Shown here: one piece after another, positions 32,096-44,087 of the stretch
How positions within the stretch are numbered: position 1 is the first letter of the stretch
Layout: every line of letters begins with the position of its first letter
NCBI GenBank assembly: GCA_033064195.1
Contig: JARBJD010000025.1
Coordinates: 248,001 to 312,000, forward strand
DNA from: Blattamonas nauphoetae
Lineage: Eukaryota > Preaxostyla > Oxymonadida
Length of the DNA: 64,000 nucleotides
Direction: 5' to 3'
Notes under the pieces: model-generated
The model's database searches: none
What the model saw: only the letters and a program-made list of their open reading frames with translations
Told to the model about the DNA's origin: nothing
Made by a program: the position numbers and the translations under genes

Positions 32096-33172
32096 TCACC
32101 GATTCTTCACATTCGATCCCAGCTGTTGTGAGATATTCAGGCAATCTTTGACAATGGTGAAACCATAATATCCCTCTTTGCTCCTCATCAACATCTGTTC
32201 GAGTGTGTCTTCGAAGCCTTCCGAAATCAGAGCTCGCATCATTCGTTTCCCGGATTGGACCACCTCTGGACCTGCTCTCATCCAATCATCCAGCGATTGT
32301 TTGATATTGTCGAGCGTAATCCAGAGAGGAATCTCGGTATCGAAGAGCGAGAGACAACTCGAGAATGCCATCACAATCGGAGATGCGACAATAAATTCCA
32401 GAGTCGGTTGATGAAACGTGCCGATTTTAATGAATTTGCACATGAGAGACATGAATGAATCCATCAAGTTTCGATTGAGGACGTGCCGATTTGAGATCAG
32501 AAATGTCACAAATGGAGACGATGGGATCACGACCTTCAGAAAGATCATTTCAAGATGGTTGAATAGATCGACTGTAGTAGCAACGCCAAGGGTCCTGAGG
32601 CACGAAGGGTACGCGAGGTCGGCGAATCTGTCAATGATCTAGATGAGATGGATGCTCATCTCTTCATTTCCTGAGATTGACAGCGTGTGAGGTTGGACAG
32701 CCGTGAAGATATTGCTGATGAGATCTGTCTTCATGAGATTCGCGAGAATTATTGGCAACGAACAGCGTGCTGTTTGTTGGAGGAACGACAACGTTGGTGT
32801 AACTATAGTCGAGAAGGAAGATGACAGTAGTGCGACAATACTATCAACAAAGTCAGAATAAGATCCGTCCGAAGAGGGAACGAGGTCAGTCAAGAGTTTC
32901 GTAGCATAATCTGATGTATCCCTCCATGTTGGTTCCAGTTTCTTCAGAAATTGGGCTGTTTTGTCTTGAAGGGCATTGTCGAATGGGTACTCAGCTTTCA
33001 CCAGAGCAACAAGTGAACAGTAAATTGCCGATTTCTTCTGAAACGACAATTTTGATTTCATTTTCAAATTGAGGAATGGTTCTTGCAAGCTGTCGACTGT
33101 TGAATGAGATTTCCGTGATTCAGTCAAAGAGGCATCAGAAGACGTTCTCGAACGAGATGGATCGTTTCCCAT
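32096..33172 (-). pseudogene. Family A, copy 8, with one in-frame TAG
   Basis: The frame is complete apart from a TAG at 32639-32641, after EEMSIHLI. The same frame continues with IIDRFADLAYPSCLRTLGV and all later blocks (PSSPFVTFLISNRH, TFHQPTLEFIVASPIVMAF, MMRALISEGFEDT). The leader and first 70 residues are nearly the same as in copy 5. It would be about 358 aa if read through. A single recent nonsense mutation is the simplest reading. Confidence 0.65.
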
Positions 33173-33239
33173 TGAAACAGAAGGACCAGCGATGTCGGGC
33201 CCTTTGATTTAACTTAAGATACGAGAAAATGACTTCGAT

Positions 33240-34330
33240 CGAAGTCACAGCTGAAAATGACATAGTTCTAAGTCTTCAATTTTGTTAGACCATTTTTGAG
33301 CAAAATATTGGGCTTGTTTCGATGAAATGAGACGATCGAGAAGAAAACTGACACTTATAACGTTGGATGGTGTTCCTGGGCGATGGGGAAGAGAAAACAG
33401 ACCGCTCAGGTAGGTGAATGCTTGAAGAGCGTCCGATTTCTCATTGTCTTCTCCGTTCCCAACTTCAGCGGCAACAGTGGCGATGATCGGGTTCAATTCA
33501 TCGTCCAGCAACTTCATTCTGTGGAGACCGCACAGCGTGCTTGCTGCTGTCCGTTCACTGTCCTCGTCAGCCTTCCTCGTCCACAAGCACCAGAAATCGG
33601 GTGATTATTCTGCCTTCCAAAAACGTCATCTGAACAGCGCGTTGTGGGTGTCTCCAATCCTTCCTTTCCGGTCACTGACTATCCAACTTGGATATTGTCA
33701 AGAATCGTCATCAGAACAAGAGTTGTGGTTTCAGTTGACACTCCTTTTCACTTCGGAATGTGAGCTCGCTATTGAACGGCAGGAACCTGTTGCGCCACAA
33801 TTTTCTCCGTCTCTGACGATGTATCATGCAGAGAAAACATTGTGCTGACCAACAGACTCGACAAGAGTGTTTGGATTCATCGATTTTGGACGGTTGAGTG
33901 TGGCTCGGTTCCACGAACGAGAGCAAGGACTGAGAAGACAGTCAACTGGCGTGACGATCATAAAACCAATCTTGGGTGGCTATGAGATCGCGGAAATGTG
34001 GAGCACATCTCAGTTTGTAGAGATAAATGCGAAGTGTTTCTGAGATGTTCAAAAGACGAGAATGGGAAAGATAATCTGGTCACAAAGCATCGTTCAGGGG
34101 CGCAAGCAATTGTTTAGAGAGAGGACGGTAGACGATGTGACAATCAAAGACAGCCGCGATGAGAACGACGAACCCAAAACAGCAAACCATTTCTGGACGA
34201 TTGGAGGCCATCACAGAATCTGTTCGTCCGCACCAGCAATCAGCGCACCCCCAACATCCGAGGAGAGTCCGCAGAATCGAGTTGGAATCATTCGAGAGAG
34301 GCAGCTTCGACGTGTCATTTGAGATGCAAG
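33240..34330 (-). pseudogene. Family B remnant between family A copies 8 and 9
   Basis: In minus order: the LIAGADEQ-type block (~34330-34050), a weak SVLVHMEFI piece (~33930-33690), then TAASTLCGLHRMKLLDDELN and VAAEVGNGEDNEKSDALQAF (~33586-33245). The 33000-33590 part is almost identical to 25560-26150. No last exon. Confidence 0.55.
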
Positions 34331-34333
34331 TCG

Positions 34334-35428
34334 TCACCGCCTCGGCACATTCGAGCCCAGAGATTTCGAGATGGAGCTACAATCACGAACAATACTGCTG
34401 CCATAATATTCGCTCTTGTCATGTTTCATTGTCTGTTCCAGTGTGTCTTCGAAGCCTTCCGAAATCAGAGCTTGCATCTTCTGTTTCCCAGATTGGGCCA
34501 CTTGTGGGCCTTCTTCCTTCCATTCTTTGAGTAAAAAGTTGATGGTGAGGAGAGGAACCCAGACACGATGACTTTCTTCGAAGTACGAGAGATAATCAGC
34601 CAATTCCATCGCAATCGGAGATGCGAGGACAAACTCCAATGTTGGACGATGAAATGGGCCGAGTCGAATGAGTGTTGCCAAGAGAGACATGAAGGACTCG
34701 AGCAAGTCACCATTGAGCATGCTCCGATTGGTGAGCAGAAATGTCAAAAATTGAGACGATGGAAGAACAACCTTCTGGAAGATCATTTCACGATGGTTGT
34801 ATGTGTCGACAGGAGAAGTGATTCGAAGGTTCAATAAAGCTGGTGGAGATCCAAGGTTGGCGAAGTAGTCGATGATTCTGGAGAGATAGTTGAGAATCGT
34901 TTCATTTTCTGATATTGGCAGTGTGTGAGGTCGAAGTATCGCGAAGACCTTGACGAGAAGATCAGACTCCACGAGACGATGTCCATTTTCTGTAGACGAT
35001 CTGGGTATTGCTTCGTGGAGGAACGACAACGCTGCAGCGACCAATGTCGAGTGGGGAGACGACAGAAGAGTGGCAAAACTCTCCACAAACCCAGAAGGCG
35101 ATCCGACTGAAGAGGGAACGAGGTCCGTGACGAGCTTGTCAGCTATTTCGTGTTTGTACACAGTCGGTTCGAGGCTCTTCAAAAACCGGGCAGCTCTGTC
35201 TTGGAGGACATTGTCAAAAGGATATTCAGCTTTCACGAGGGCAACAAGGGAATTGTAAATTCTCGATTTGTCCTCAAACGCTAATTGAGAGTTGGGATCG
35301 AATGTGAGAAATGGTTCACGTTCTGAAAGGATTCTTCCATCTGCGTCGGAGTTGTTGGATACAATGGAATGATCTGGAGTCAATTGACGAGAAGATTCTC
35401 CCTGCATCGTTGATGATAGTACGATCAT
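34334..35428 (-). CDS. Family A protein, copy 9 (~364 aa)
   Basis: An intact frame ending in TGA, open up to 35473; MIVLSSTM (35428) is the preferred start by comparison with copy 7. Family blocks: LAFEDKSRIYNSLVALVKAE, VLQDRAARFLKSLEP, DKLVTDLVPSSVGS, SPHSTLVAAALSFL, RLVESDLLVKVFAILRPH, PSSQFLTFLLTNRS, PFHRPTLEFVLASPIAMEL and MQALISEGFEDT. It sits directly downstream (in minus direction) of the complete lipase gene. Confidence 0.75.
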   Translation of the reverse strand: MIVLSSTMQGESSRQLTPDHSIVSNNSDADGRILSEREPFLTFDPNSQLAFEDKSRIYNSLVALVKAEYPFDNVLQDRAARFLKSLEPTVYKHEIADKLVTDLVPSSVGSPSGFVESFATLLSSPHSTLVAAALSFLHEAIPRSSTENGHRLVESDLLVKVFAILRPHTLPISENETILNYLSRIIDYFANLGSPPALLNLRITSPVDTYNHREMIFQKVVLPSSQFLTFLLTNRSMLNGDLLESFMSLLATLIRLGPFHRPTLEFVLASPIAMELADYLSYFEESHRVWVPLLTINFLLKEWKEEGPQVAQSGKQKMQALISEGFEDTLEQTMKHDKSEYYGSSIVRDCSSISKSLGSNVPRR

Positions 35429-35611
35429 GCCCTTTTGGTCGGATGACACGAACTCAATCAAGGACAACACCACAATATCACAATAAGATACGTCTCTCCA
35501 CTATATTGAAGACACCATGTCTGTCCAATGTTGAGCAAAAGAGGAGAACTCTCTGTAAATACAGAATTCGGAAGATAACAGGATAAAAGTGTGGTGAATT
35601 AACATAGACGG

Positions 35612-37688
35612 CTAAAAGTCGTCGGGAGGGTTGAGTGAGTCCTCATATTCCATTTCCTCGGCAGTTGCCGGTGCAATGATGTCCAAAATACGGGCAATCG
35701 GGACGGCATCTGTGATGATGCCCATGTGGTCACAGCCACGGTATGTGTGGAACTTGACGAGTGAGGTGTCTCTCCACTTGCGGGGGACTGCGGAGGGCGA
35801 GAAAAGAGGGAGAATAAGGCGAGGGAAGGGAGAGCGAGAAGAACGGCAAGAAAGGGAGAAGAACGAGATGGGACGGATATGAGACACACCGCTGAGTGAA
35901 ACAGTCGGCACTGTGCCGTCGCCATCCACGTAGTAATCAGAATGCGTGTCCGACCACCAGCGCGGATTGGTCGCGTTCAGAATCACACCAGCTGTGGTAT
36001 TGATACCTAACGACGACGAAGAAGCGCAGAAAAGAAGGAGACACGAATGACGGGCAGGAAAGGCAACAAAAATGGAGAAAGATGGAGAAAGTGTGTGAAG
36101 GGCAGAAACAGAAGGAACACAGACCAATCGAGTACATCACGTGTGTCATCACCTTCGGCTGCGCGAGAGGCTGGTCGGTGATGCTTCGAGTGCGTTGGAT
36201 GGCTGTCTTCACACCAGTCTTGCCTGACTGGTCGTACGTCCACGTCATGTTCTTCATTGTGATGTTGCGCACAATGTCGCCTTTGGAAGCTGAGATACGG
36301 AGAATTAGAGAAGGGGAAAGTGGGGGAAGGGAGGAGATGACAGAGGAGAGGCGGGGAGAGGATTGTGGGTGATTTGAAGATGGAAGAGAAAATGGTGAAT
36401 ATGATGAAAGAAGAAGTGGAAAACACACTTTTGAGCTGGCCAACGACGTAGTCATCGTTGAAGGCGTTCTTGTTGGGGATCATCCAGTGCAGACAGGCAC
36501 AATCCTGCGTCAGAGTGCTGATGGTTGATGCCCCGATCTGTGACGAAAAGAACGACAAAGAATGAACGAATACAATAGAAAAACAACGTGAATCATCAAT
36601 AATCCCAAAAATAACACTCATCTCTCCCTGCACACCCACAGGAACATCCACTTCCTTGGTGACGCCGAAAACCCATATGCTATTGGAGCACCGCCAAAAG
36701 GAGCACCCGAAGTGATGACAGCAAAGATGTATGTGTCGATCCAGGCCTGGTCAACGACACCGCCGGTCACAAAGCGGTGGAGGACGATGCCACCAGAACT
36801 ATGCCCAATGAGCACGACCTTCTTGTTGTTGTTTCTGGGATGAATGAGGAAGAGGGGGACACACGCGCGGAAGGCTGTCTCGACCAGCTTTTTGAGATCC
36901 TCGTAATACGCAGTGGCGGCGTTGCCGAAGACGTTGACGAGGCGCCAGTCATACTAACCAAGACGAGAGAAGAGGAAAGAATGGGAAGGCGTAGAGAGGC
37001 ACACGGGAGCGGCGTACAGATCCTTCCGCTCGACATAGCCTGCTTCAATCAGAGCCTTTGTGAGCGGGTTGTACGCCTGTGTGAGTTTGCCCAGTCTGCT
37101 GTCGAGATAATTGACACCCTGCAGGAACAGGAAGGGGAGTGAAGGAAGGCAAGGAAGGAAGACAGGGAAGGAAGGAGGAGGGATGAAGGAGGGAGATCAG
37201 GCACACTTGCAGTCCACCGAAGTCTTTCACACGAACATCGACGTGGGAAGCTGATTGATACGTCATGGCTGTTGCGTTGAACGTTGGTTTGATGTCCTTC
37301 ATCCATCCTGCGGAAACGAGAACAGAGAGGTAGTAAACATCATGTGAAATGATCGAAAGAAAAGGTAATGACGAGGGAAGTGAAAACGATGGAGAGGGAG
37401 AGACCAAACCTCTGATGACAAGTGGAAGGGTTCGAAGGGTATCAATCCAGAGACGGCCCCATTTGGTCTCGTTCTTCTCCTTCACTTCAAGTCCAGATCC
37501 AGAGAGACCTGAATGAGATATGGACAATGACGAATGTGAAAGAAGGATATACCCGGAATGAGAATGAAGGGGTGACGATTGGCGCGGGCAGCAAAGGTGC
37601 GTTCGGTGACAGGGAGGGGGGTTTGATCTGGGTCAAACAATTGCGGATGACTAAGACGAGTTACGACAAGAATGAGGAATGGAATCAT
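35612..37688 (-). CDS. LCAT / phospholipase A2 group XV-like secreted lipase, nine exons
   Basis: Exons, high to low: 37688-37553, 37508-37410, 37307-37207, 37118-37005, 36953-~36640, 36537-36429, 36289-36125, 36006-35890, 35787-35612, with GT-AG introns of about 45-140 nt. The N-terminus MIPFLILVVTRLSHPQ looks like a signal peptide. HPFILIPG + LSGSGLEVKEK is the LCAT oxyanion/N-terminal motif, VVLIGHSSGG the nucleophile elbow (Ser), DGDGTVPTVS the catalytic Asp, and a late His (FHTYRGCDHMG) completes the triad. Likely an acyl-ester hydrolase/transferase on phospholipids, secreted or lysosomal. The exon 5/6 border shows an apparent frame slip near 36670, so splicing there or integrity is uncertain. 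Confidence 0.8.
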
Positions 37689-38236
37689 TGACAGTTGCAC
37701 TGATATCTCGGAAAGAAAGCGTTAAGTTGGAAAGGCAACTGAAAATGAGAACAGAACTATAGCCCATAAAATGCAATAAGTGACATTTCAGTTCAACAAC
37801 TGCAGAACATCGTCAGTCAAGAACACTCTTGATGTTTAGAAATGATCAACTTTATCCGAAGTTCTCACAAATCACCATCGAATGTGCTTCTTCCACACTG
37901 ATCGCTCGTTGGACTGTGCGAACTACAACAGCGGAACTGACATTCAACCGCACATTCAACAACACCCCAGAAACAGGGCAGCTCTGTATTGACAACAATC
38001 GTGTAATGTGAAGTCAGCTTTCACGAGGGCAACAAGCAAACAGTACATTGTCGATTTGTCGTCGAAAGCTAGGAAAGGTTCATCCCAAAGATGAAAACCA
38101 CGAGACATAAATTATGTCGAGAGACTGTTCATGAGATGGATATTGAGGATGTACGAGAGATGCTCGGTTCTTTTGTACCAATTTGTGGGCTTAACAAAAA
38201 CCCCTCCCGACATTGATCAAATCTCAATCTCGTAAC
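37689..38236. other. Intergenic region with a family A scrap and the 5' flank of the first P gene
   Basis: Bases ~37970-38095 are a minus-strand family A remnant (FDDKSTMYCLLVALVKAD), the last trace of the array. Bases ~38165-38236 match the flanks just upstream of the P genes at 55851 and 61101 (TTTGTGGGCT, CCCTCCCGAC), so this is the junction between the two arrays. Confidence 0.6.
38165..38236 (+). promoter_or_regulatory. Conserved upstream block of P genes (copy 1)
   Basis: TTTGTGGGCT, a variable spacer, then CCCCTCCCGACATTGATCA and TCTCAATCTCG just before the ATG. The same order occurs at 55797-55850 and 61046-61100. Conservation in the diverged tandem copies suggests a core promoter or 5' UTR element. 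Function inferred only. Confidence 0.45.
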
Positions 38237-38879
38237 ATGATTCATCTCATCCTTACAACGTTCTTTAGGCATGGGCACCAGTCACCGGACTCAAACTTTT
38301 CGGACTGACTCGATTTGGCCCTTTTTTTGTGGTTCTTTGAGAGGAATCGTGATTTTGTCGTTGTTGGTGTATTCAATGTGATTGTAATGTCTGAATTACA
38401 TCAATATTTGTGGCAAATGCTTCTCTAATCATTGGATCGGTATGTGAGTTGATCAGCCCTAAATCACTACATGTGACAATGGAAAAAAAAATCATGGATG
38501 TACTGTGACCTTAATTGCTCGCCGACAAAAGAAAACATCATTAAAACTGATTTTGAAAGAAAGTGATGAGAAACGAACATCAGGCATTGCGAAAGAAGCC
38601 GAACAAAGAACGAAGCCGTGAAGTGCTGCCGTGTCTGCGGGTACGGACGAATCACTCACGCCAGCAGATGACACAACAGAGAGCACACGTACAGCGAATT
38701 CATCTCCTGCTTCAGCTTCTCGCTCTGCCCCTCTTCTTCAATTTTGAACGACAGGAGAGGAGACGAGTAGATATCAGTGTAGTCGATGAAAACGATTGAA
38801 GACAAGTTTCTTCGTCCACAAACTCGCCTGTCACCAACATCTCGTGGAGAGATTTCAGTGTGTCGACATTCGTAAAAAG

Positions 38880-40965
38880 TCGCGAGATCAGCGACTGAAC
38901 AAACTTCGAAGGATTGGCAAAAGAATAGAGGAGAAACAGTGCAGACGACGGATCGTCGAACGGATGAATACGATTGCCGTCTTCCTGCTCCTCTTTCTGC
39001 CCGCCAAAACCGACACACGCTTCGCTGGAAGCGCTGACGGTCTCCTCGTCTCATCCCTCCTCTTCTTGCTGTTCTTCGACGTGTTCGTCGACAGATACAG
39101 CGCTGGTTGGTATTCGATGAATCGATGGTCGGCGTAGATGTCGTCCACCTTCTTAAACAGCAGGCTGTGCAGAGCTGATGGCAGGAACGACGAAGGAAGT
39201 CCTTTCGTTGCGGATGTCGCTGGGATCGTCAGCTGGTGAAGTCCACGCAGTGTTGCCAGTGCTATTGGCATTGACACAGGCGGTGTCAGGAAGGACAGCG
39301 CCGCATCGTTCGTTTCCTGTCGTCGTTGCAATCCCCCTGCTGCTCCCTTCCCTCCCAGTGTTCCCGAATGAAGTGTCGACATTTTCTGTCCCTACTCCGC
39401 CGTCACATTCGTCGCAATCACAACCAACTTCGCCGTCACCATCGCGAACGTGAAGGGAGTGCGACCAGACGGTGTGGATTCTCGAACGACACAGCCGCAC
39501 TCGTCGACGCACTGGACGGCGTGATCATCGTCGTGATCACCGAAGGCGAGTTGGCTGCCCTGAAGGGCGTGGTCTGTTGTGCTCTTCTCTCCGACAGCGG
39601 AGATGTCAGAGGACTTTGCGGTGGCGGTGTTAGTTTGGATGAATGGCGCGTCTTCTTGTTTGATTTATCGCGATCGGCTTGTTTTTCGTTTCTTCGGCGT
39701 TCTGTCCAGCTCCAGAACGCTTGATTCGCTTCTTTCCGAACATCTTCGCGATCTGTCTCGCCCCAGATCAGTCGAGGCGTCACAAACGACGAATCATACA
39801 AACACCAAAACGCACCGACATTGATCGGTAGGAACGGTGATTGCTGGATCGTGTTGTTCGCACTGTCCTGAAAGTCAATCATGTTTCCCGAGTTCTTCAG
39901 AGATGCGTTGCTTCGGCCTTTGTGTTTGTCTTCCTTTCGAGAGAGGTGTGTTCACGCGGTCGGAAGATTGATTGCATGATGTCTTCTGATTTTCCGCTTC
40001 CAACCTTCGCAAGCACGTGCTGGCCGGTCTTGTCCTTCAACACGGTGAGCAGAGCGTCTTCTTCAGAGCGGTCTGGAGGGAAGAGAGGGAGGTGAGATTC
40101 ATGAGAACGAAAAAGAGAAAACGATTGGAAGTGAGCTGAGAGCAAAAGTGGTGAAAAACGAAAAAAAGTGAACTTGTACAGAATCAGACCTCCCGTCAAC
40201 GCCAGAAACTCGATCAGGTTGTCCACATCATCGTCCTCCTCACCAACCTTCTTCGCCATCCCGTTTTGATACGTCTGTACCTCTCGCTCCCTCCAAAGTC
40301 TGTCCAACACAACTTCGGCGATCTCGTCCAGATGCATCGATCCGAAAGAGTGATTCCGAGCTTGCGTCGTTTCGATTCCCACCTTCTTCACAAGCGACGG
40401 CTTGAGTTTCATCACTTTCAACACAATCAGCCAGTCCACAAGGTTCGACACATCACTTAAATCTCGCCAACTCCCATCCAGCGAGATGGAGGGTGGTTTA
40501 GTGTAGAAATGGATGGTTGCGTCGAGTTTGTTCGCTGACATTGACATCTTCGGTTCTTGTGGCATCCAAATGGCGCTTTGAGAAGAGGAACTGTATTTGA
40601 ATGTGGGAGTCTGTGTGACGGTGTCTGGACGTTGGGAGGGGATGCTTGAGGCGCGCCGTCCTGTCGAACGGGAAGGTACGGATTTGCCAGCCCTTCACTC
40701 GACTTCACCAGTTACTCCAAGAAGTTCCGAGTTTGGGGCTCTTGGAATTGGAGAGCATACCGACGTTTCAGTTCTCGCACTCCGATACTCGCCACAGCTT
40801 CTCTCACGTGCTATCTGCTCCTTGTCTGTCAGAACCCATGGTTTGATCGGAAGACCTCCCAAAATCGTTTCTGCTTTCTGTTTTGTGTTCGAGTTCGGTG
40901 CTTTTGTCGTGTTGTGGCGGAATTGTGGCAGGAAGTGGATAGAGGATGATGCAGAGGGCGACATG
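38880..40965 (-). pseudogene. Unrecognised multi-exon gene or gene fragment carried by the hAT-like element
   Basis: In minus order: MSPSASSSIHFLPQFRHNTT start (40964), a Ser/Pro-rich part, FKYSSSSQSAIW and MPQEPKMSMSANKLDATIHF, LDGSWRDLSDVSNLVDWLIV, LDEIAEVVLDRLWREREVQT and NLIEFLALTGGLILY. A likely intron follows (about 40070-40190), then SEEDALLTVLKDKTGQHVLA, QSPFLPINVGAFWCLYDSSF and RLIWGETDREDVRKEAN. The LIW..T.RE stretch faintly recalls RME-8/DNAJC13, far too weak for a name. Frames change between parts, so it is either spliced or decayed. Confidence 0.4.
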
Positions 40966-40999
40966 TTAATGTAGAAGAAGTAAGGCGATGAAAGAGAGT

Positions 41000-42400
41000 A
41001 AAGTGATGCCGGCGACAGAAAAACGGCGAAAGAAGATATTTCGGTTCATGCCAAAGTTGCGATGGCGTCAGCTTGGGATGTGGTTTCTGCGGAGTAGATA
41101 GCGGTTGCGTATATTGGATAGGATTCAAAAGCAGAAACGCTGGAGGGAATCACGTTGGATTATTGTTGAAGAAAGGGTGTTTTGTGGACATCAGAAGTTG
41201 GAGAGTCGCTGCCGATGGTTGGCGAGGTTTTAGGCATCAGAGAGAGGGGGGAGAGAAATATACATCCGATTTAGTTGGGCTGGATGAACCGGAGCGGGAG
41301 AGAACATGGCGCGAGAAGCGACTCAGGAATCGATTTGAGAAGATCAGAAACAAATGATTGGCGAGTCAACAGGAAGCAGATATCACGATAATAATCGTGC
41401 AAGTGCACTTCGGATGACTGTCGTGGTTCTGGAATGGGCGAGAAGGCCTCGATATAGAACAACGGGAGGATCCCACTGAAGGACGCCATTTTCTGCTTTT
41501 TTGCATATTTTGAGGTGTTTGGAAAGAAGAAGATGACGTAAAAGAGACAGAAAAGCATAGGTGAACCACAAAAGGAAAAAGATTTCACAAAATACCATTT
41601 CTTGTTGGGATACGAGGAACGATGTGATTAACTGTCAAAATTGAGTGAGATACGTTTCCTGGACAAAATATTGGGACAATATATAAATAAATATACATAG
41701 TTGAGTAGACTTGAAATGGTTGAGGACACAATACTGTCAATAGTCACGAGTGAGACGGTGCTCTGTGTTGTTGGTCCAGAAGAGAGACTGGAGATGTTCT
41801 GAGAATCAAACTTGACTAGAGCAGATCAAGATTGCAAACAGATGTGCCAAACGATGGTTTTGCCCTTATTTTCTCCATAGATAATTTGCGGGGGTGAGTT
41901 GATCCTGAAAGTCAAAATCAGTTTCCTTTTGTCAAATAGAGTGGAAATGAAAAGAAAATCAAAATTCAAACCTTGTCGATTCACGCGCTGAGTTTCAGTT
42001 GAAAAGGAGATCGGACAGTCCAGTCAGTCCGGTGACTATTTGCATGATTGCATGGGCGGATCAGTGACTCAAAGTGACTCGAGATAAAAGTATGGGGTGT
42101 GATGCTGACCTGTGTCTAAATTGGTTTGATTTTTCTGAAAATGAGTTGAATTCTAAAAAATAGTGCGAAATGTGAAAGAAACACTACGAAAAGCGATTGA
42201 TAGAGGATGGAGATTGTGAATGTGTTTTTGAGAGGAATATCCCAGGATATTGAGGTGATTATCAAGACTGCTGCGATGTCCGATTGGAAGTGGGACATTT
42301 TGGGTCTGGATTCCTCATGTTTTGGACTTATGGGGGTGAGTCACTGACTCGATTTTTTTCGGTGACTGGACTCGGTCATTCTTGACTGTCTGTTGCCCAT
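41000..42400. other. Right part of the hAT-like element without a clear gene
   Basis: A minus-strand frame at 41271-41588 has hydrophobic and globular parts (DYYRDICFLLTRQSFVSDLL) and may be another cargo exon. From 41640 the DNA is AT-rich. At 41990-42400 it holds repeated AGTGACTC/GTCCGGTGAC motifs, probably subterminal transposase-binding sites. Confidence 0.4.
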
Positions 42401-42740
42401 GCCTAACGTTCTTTTTCTCGGCCAACTGCACTCTCATGGGCAGGGACCTGAGAAGGATCTGATCGATCAGACCTTCATTGATCAGACCTAATTTTTGTTC
42501 TTAACAAACTGTTTCATTAAAAGAGAGTTTACTTTCGAAAAAAACTGTGAAATGAGTCTAATCGACCATTTGAGAGGCTATCTGGTCATAATTGATTGTT
42601 TATTGGTTGAATTGAACTGGTACGATGAAGAAAATGAAGTGAGTAATTGGAAAAAGAGGAAAATCGATATTCTTAATTAGGAAACGGATCAGACCCCCAC
42701 TTCTGTGAGGTGTGATTACCTTGGGTCGGCATGTCCTCCC

Positions 42741-42779
42741 CCGAAAACCCGTGTCCTATCATAGGACACGGGCTTTCGG
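42741..42779. repeat. Hairpin of TTACC element copy 1
   Basis: Two 19-bp arms around one central base, built on CCCGTGTCCTAT / ATAGGACACGGG, with one mismatched pair. It lies 25 bp inside the left end. The same structure occurs in copy 2 with compensating changes in the outer arms. Confidence 0.9.
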
Positions 42780-44087
42780 AGCTTAATTAGGCGATGGGAG
42801 GGTTTTGTCTACAAAGCATGAAAATGATGTCAAATAAAGTGGTACCCTTTGATTTGAAACACAGACTACATTTTCACATCCATTTTGGATGAATTAGATA
42901 CGAAAAGGGTGGCTGAGATTTGATCAGATCTGTCAAAATGATTATGGTCCGATCAGTGTCGTGATTCGACAAAATACATTTCTTTCATCACAAACATCAC
43001 ATGATGGAGAAATTTACATGACAGAAGTGGGAAATTGATGAATGTGAGATCAGGGATAGTCCAGATGAAAGAGATCAGAGCCACCAACAATGCAGATTGT
43101 ATCTCAACATGTGCAACGGCTATTTCACTCCAATGGTCAATGGTGTCTTTTCTCTGCCTCCACTCATCCTCTTCTTACGCTGGGCCATTTCCTTCGTCTC
43201 CTTCACACACTTCTCCGTCGGCACCTGTGATCGCCTCAAGTTTGTCGGTTGTACGATCTCGCTCAGATAAGCCGCGAAATTAGTCGGAAGTGAGTGTGAT
43301 CTGTCTAATATTCTCGTCGAGCTACGGTGGAGTAGCGTCAGGGTGCGGAATGACGGGATGAGTGTGATTGGTTTGGGATTCTGCTTAATCTCCCTTGTCT
43401 TGTTCAACATTGTCTTTTTCAGTTCGCTTTCCTTCTTTCTGTCCTATTTCTGTCGTTGTTAGTTTGTTCTCCGCATCACTGAGCCCTTCCGCCACTCGTC
43501 TTTTCGCATGCCTCTTCGCCTCATTCAAACATCTCCTTCACCCTTTACCACATCCCCCACTTCACCCACACCTTCCACACTGCATTTTTGGTCATTGCTA
43601 GTTAAAATCGGCAACAAGTGTCCCAATGTGAATGCGGCGTTGGAGAGTGTGTTGATTCCTTTTCATCCCTCCTCCAAGGCAAAGCGAGATTCTTAGCATT
43701 TCTTTCATTTCGTTGGATTGGTACTGAAGAGGGTGAATATGAAGAGAGATGGCGGAGACCAGCAAAAGTGCAAGATGACAATATGGTGGAGCGAGGAATA
43801 AAGGAGCTTGTCGAGGAAGAATAACGACGGCCTCTAAAAATGACTCGGAGCGAGGAATACAGACTGAACCTGTGTATGTTGAATTGTCAATTCAGTCAAG
43901 GAGAGAGGCGGATTGATCTTGGGGGTGATCATGTGAAACAAAGAGACTTATCGGATGGCAATACGAATGAGGCGTATTCGTTGCAATTGGAGAGTGTAGA
44001 TGAACACGATCTGTCGAGAGAAGCTGATTTAGACAAGGTTTGCGTTGGTAAACTGGAGATGAGTCGGATCGAGACTTTGGGGTCGAG

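Larger units (their letters stand above)
38266..42405. mobile_element. hAT-like TIR element, 4140 bp, inserted in the P1 signal-peptide codons
   Basis: Ends are TAGGCATGGGCA and its exact complement TGCCCATGCCTA, flanked by the 8-bp repeat ACGTTCTT at 38258-38265 and 42406-42413. Subterminal GTGACTC/GAGTCA motifs are frequent on both sides. These are hAT traits. The inside shows no hAT transposase; it carries minus-strand coding sequence with probable introns (39400-40980), so it looks like a gene-carrying non-autonomous element. Confidence 0.85.
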
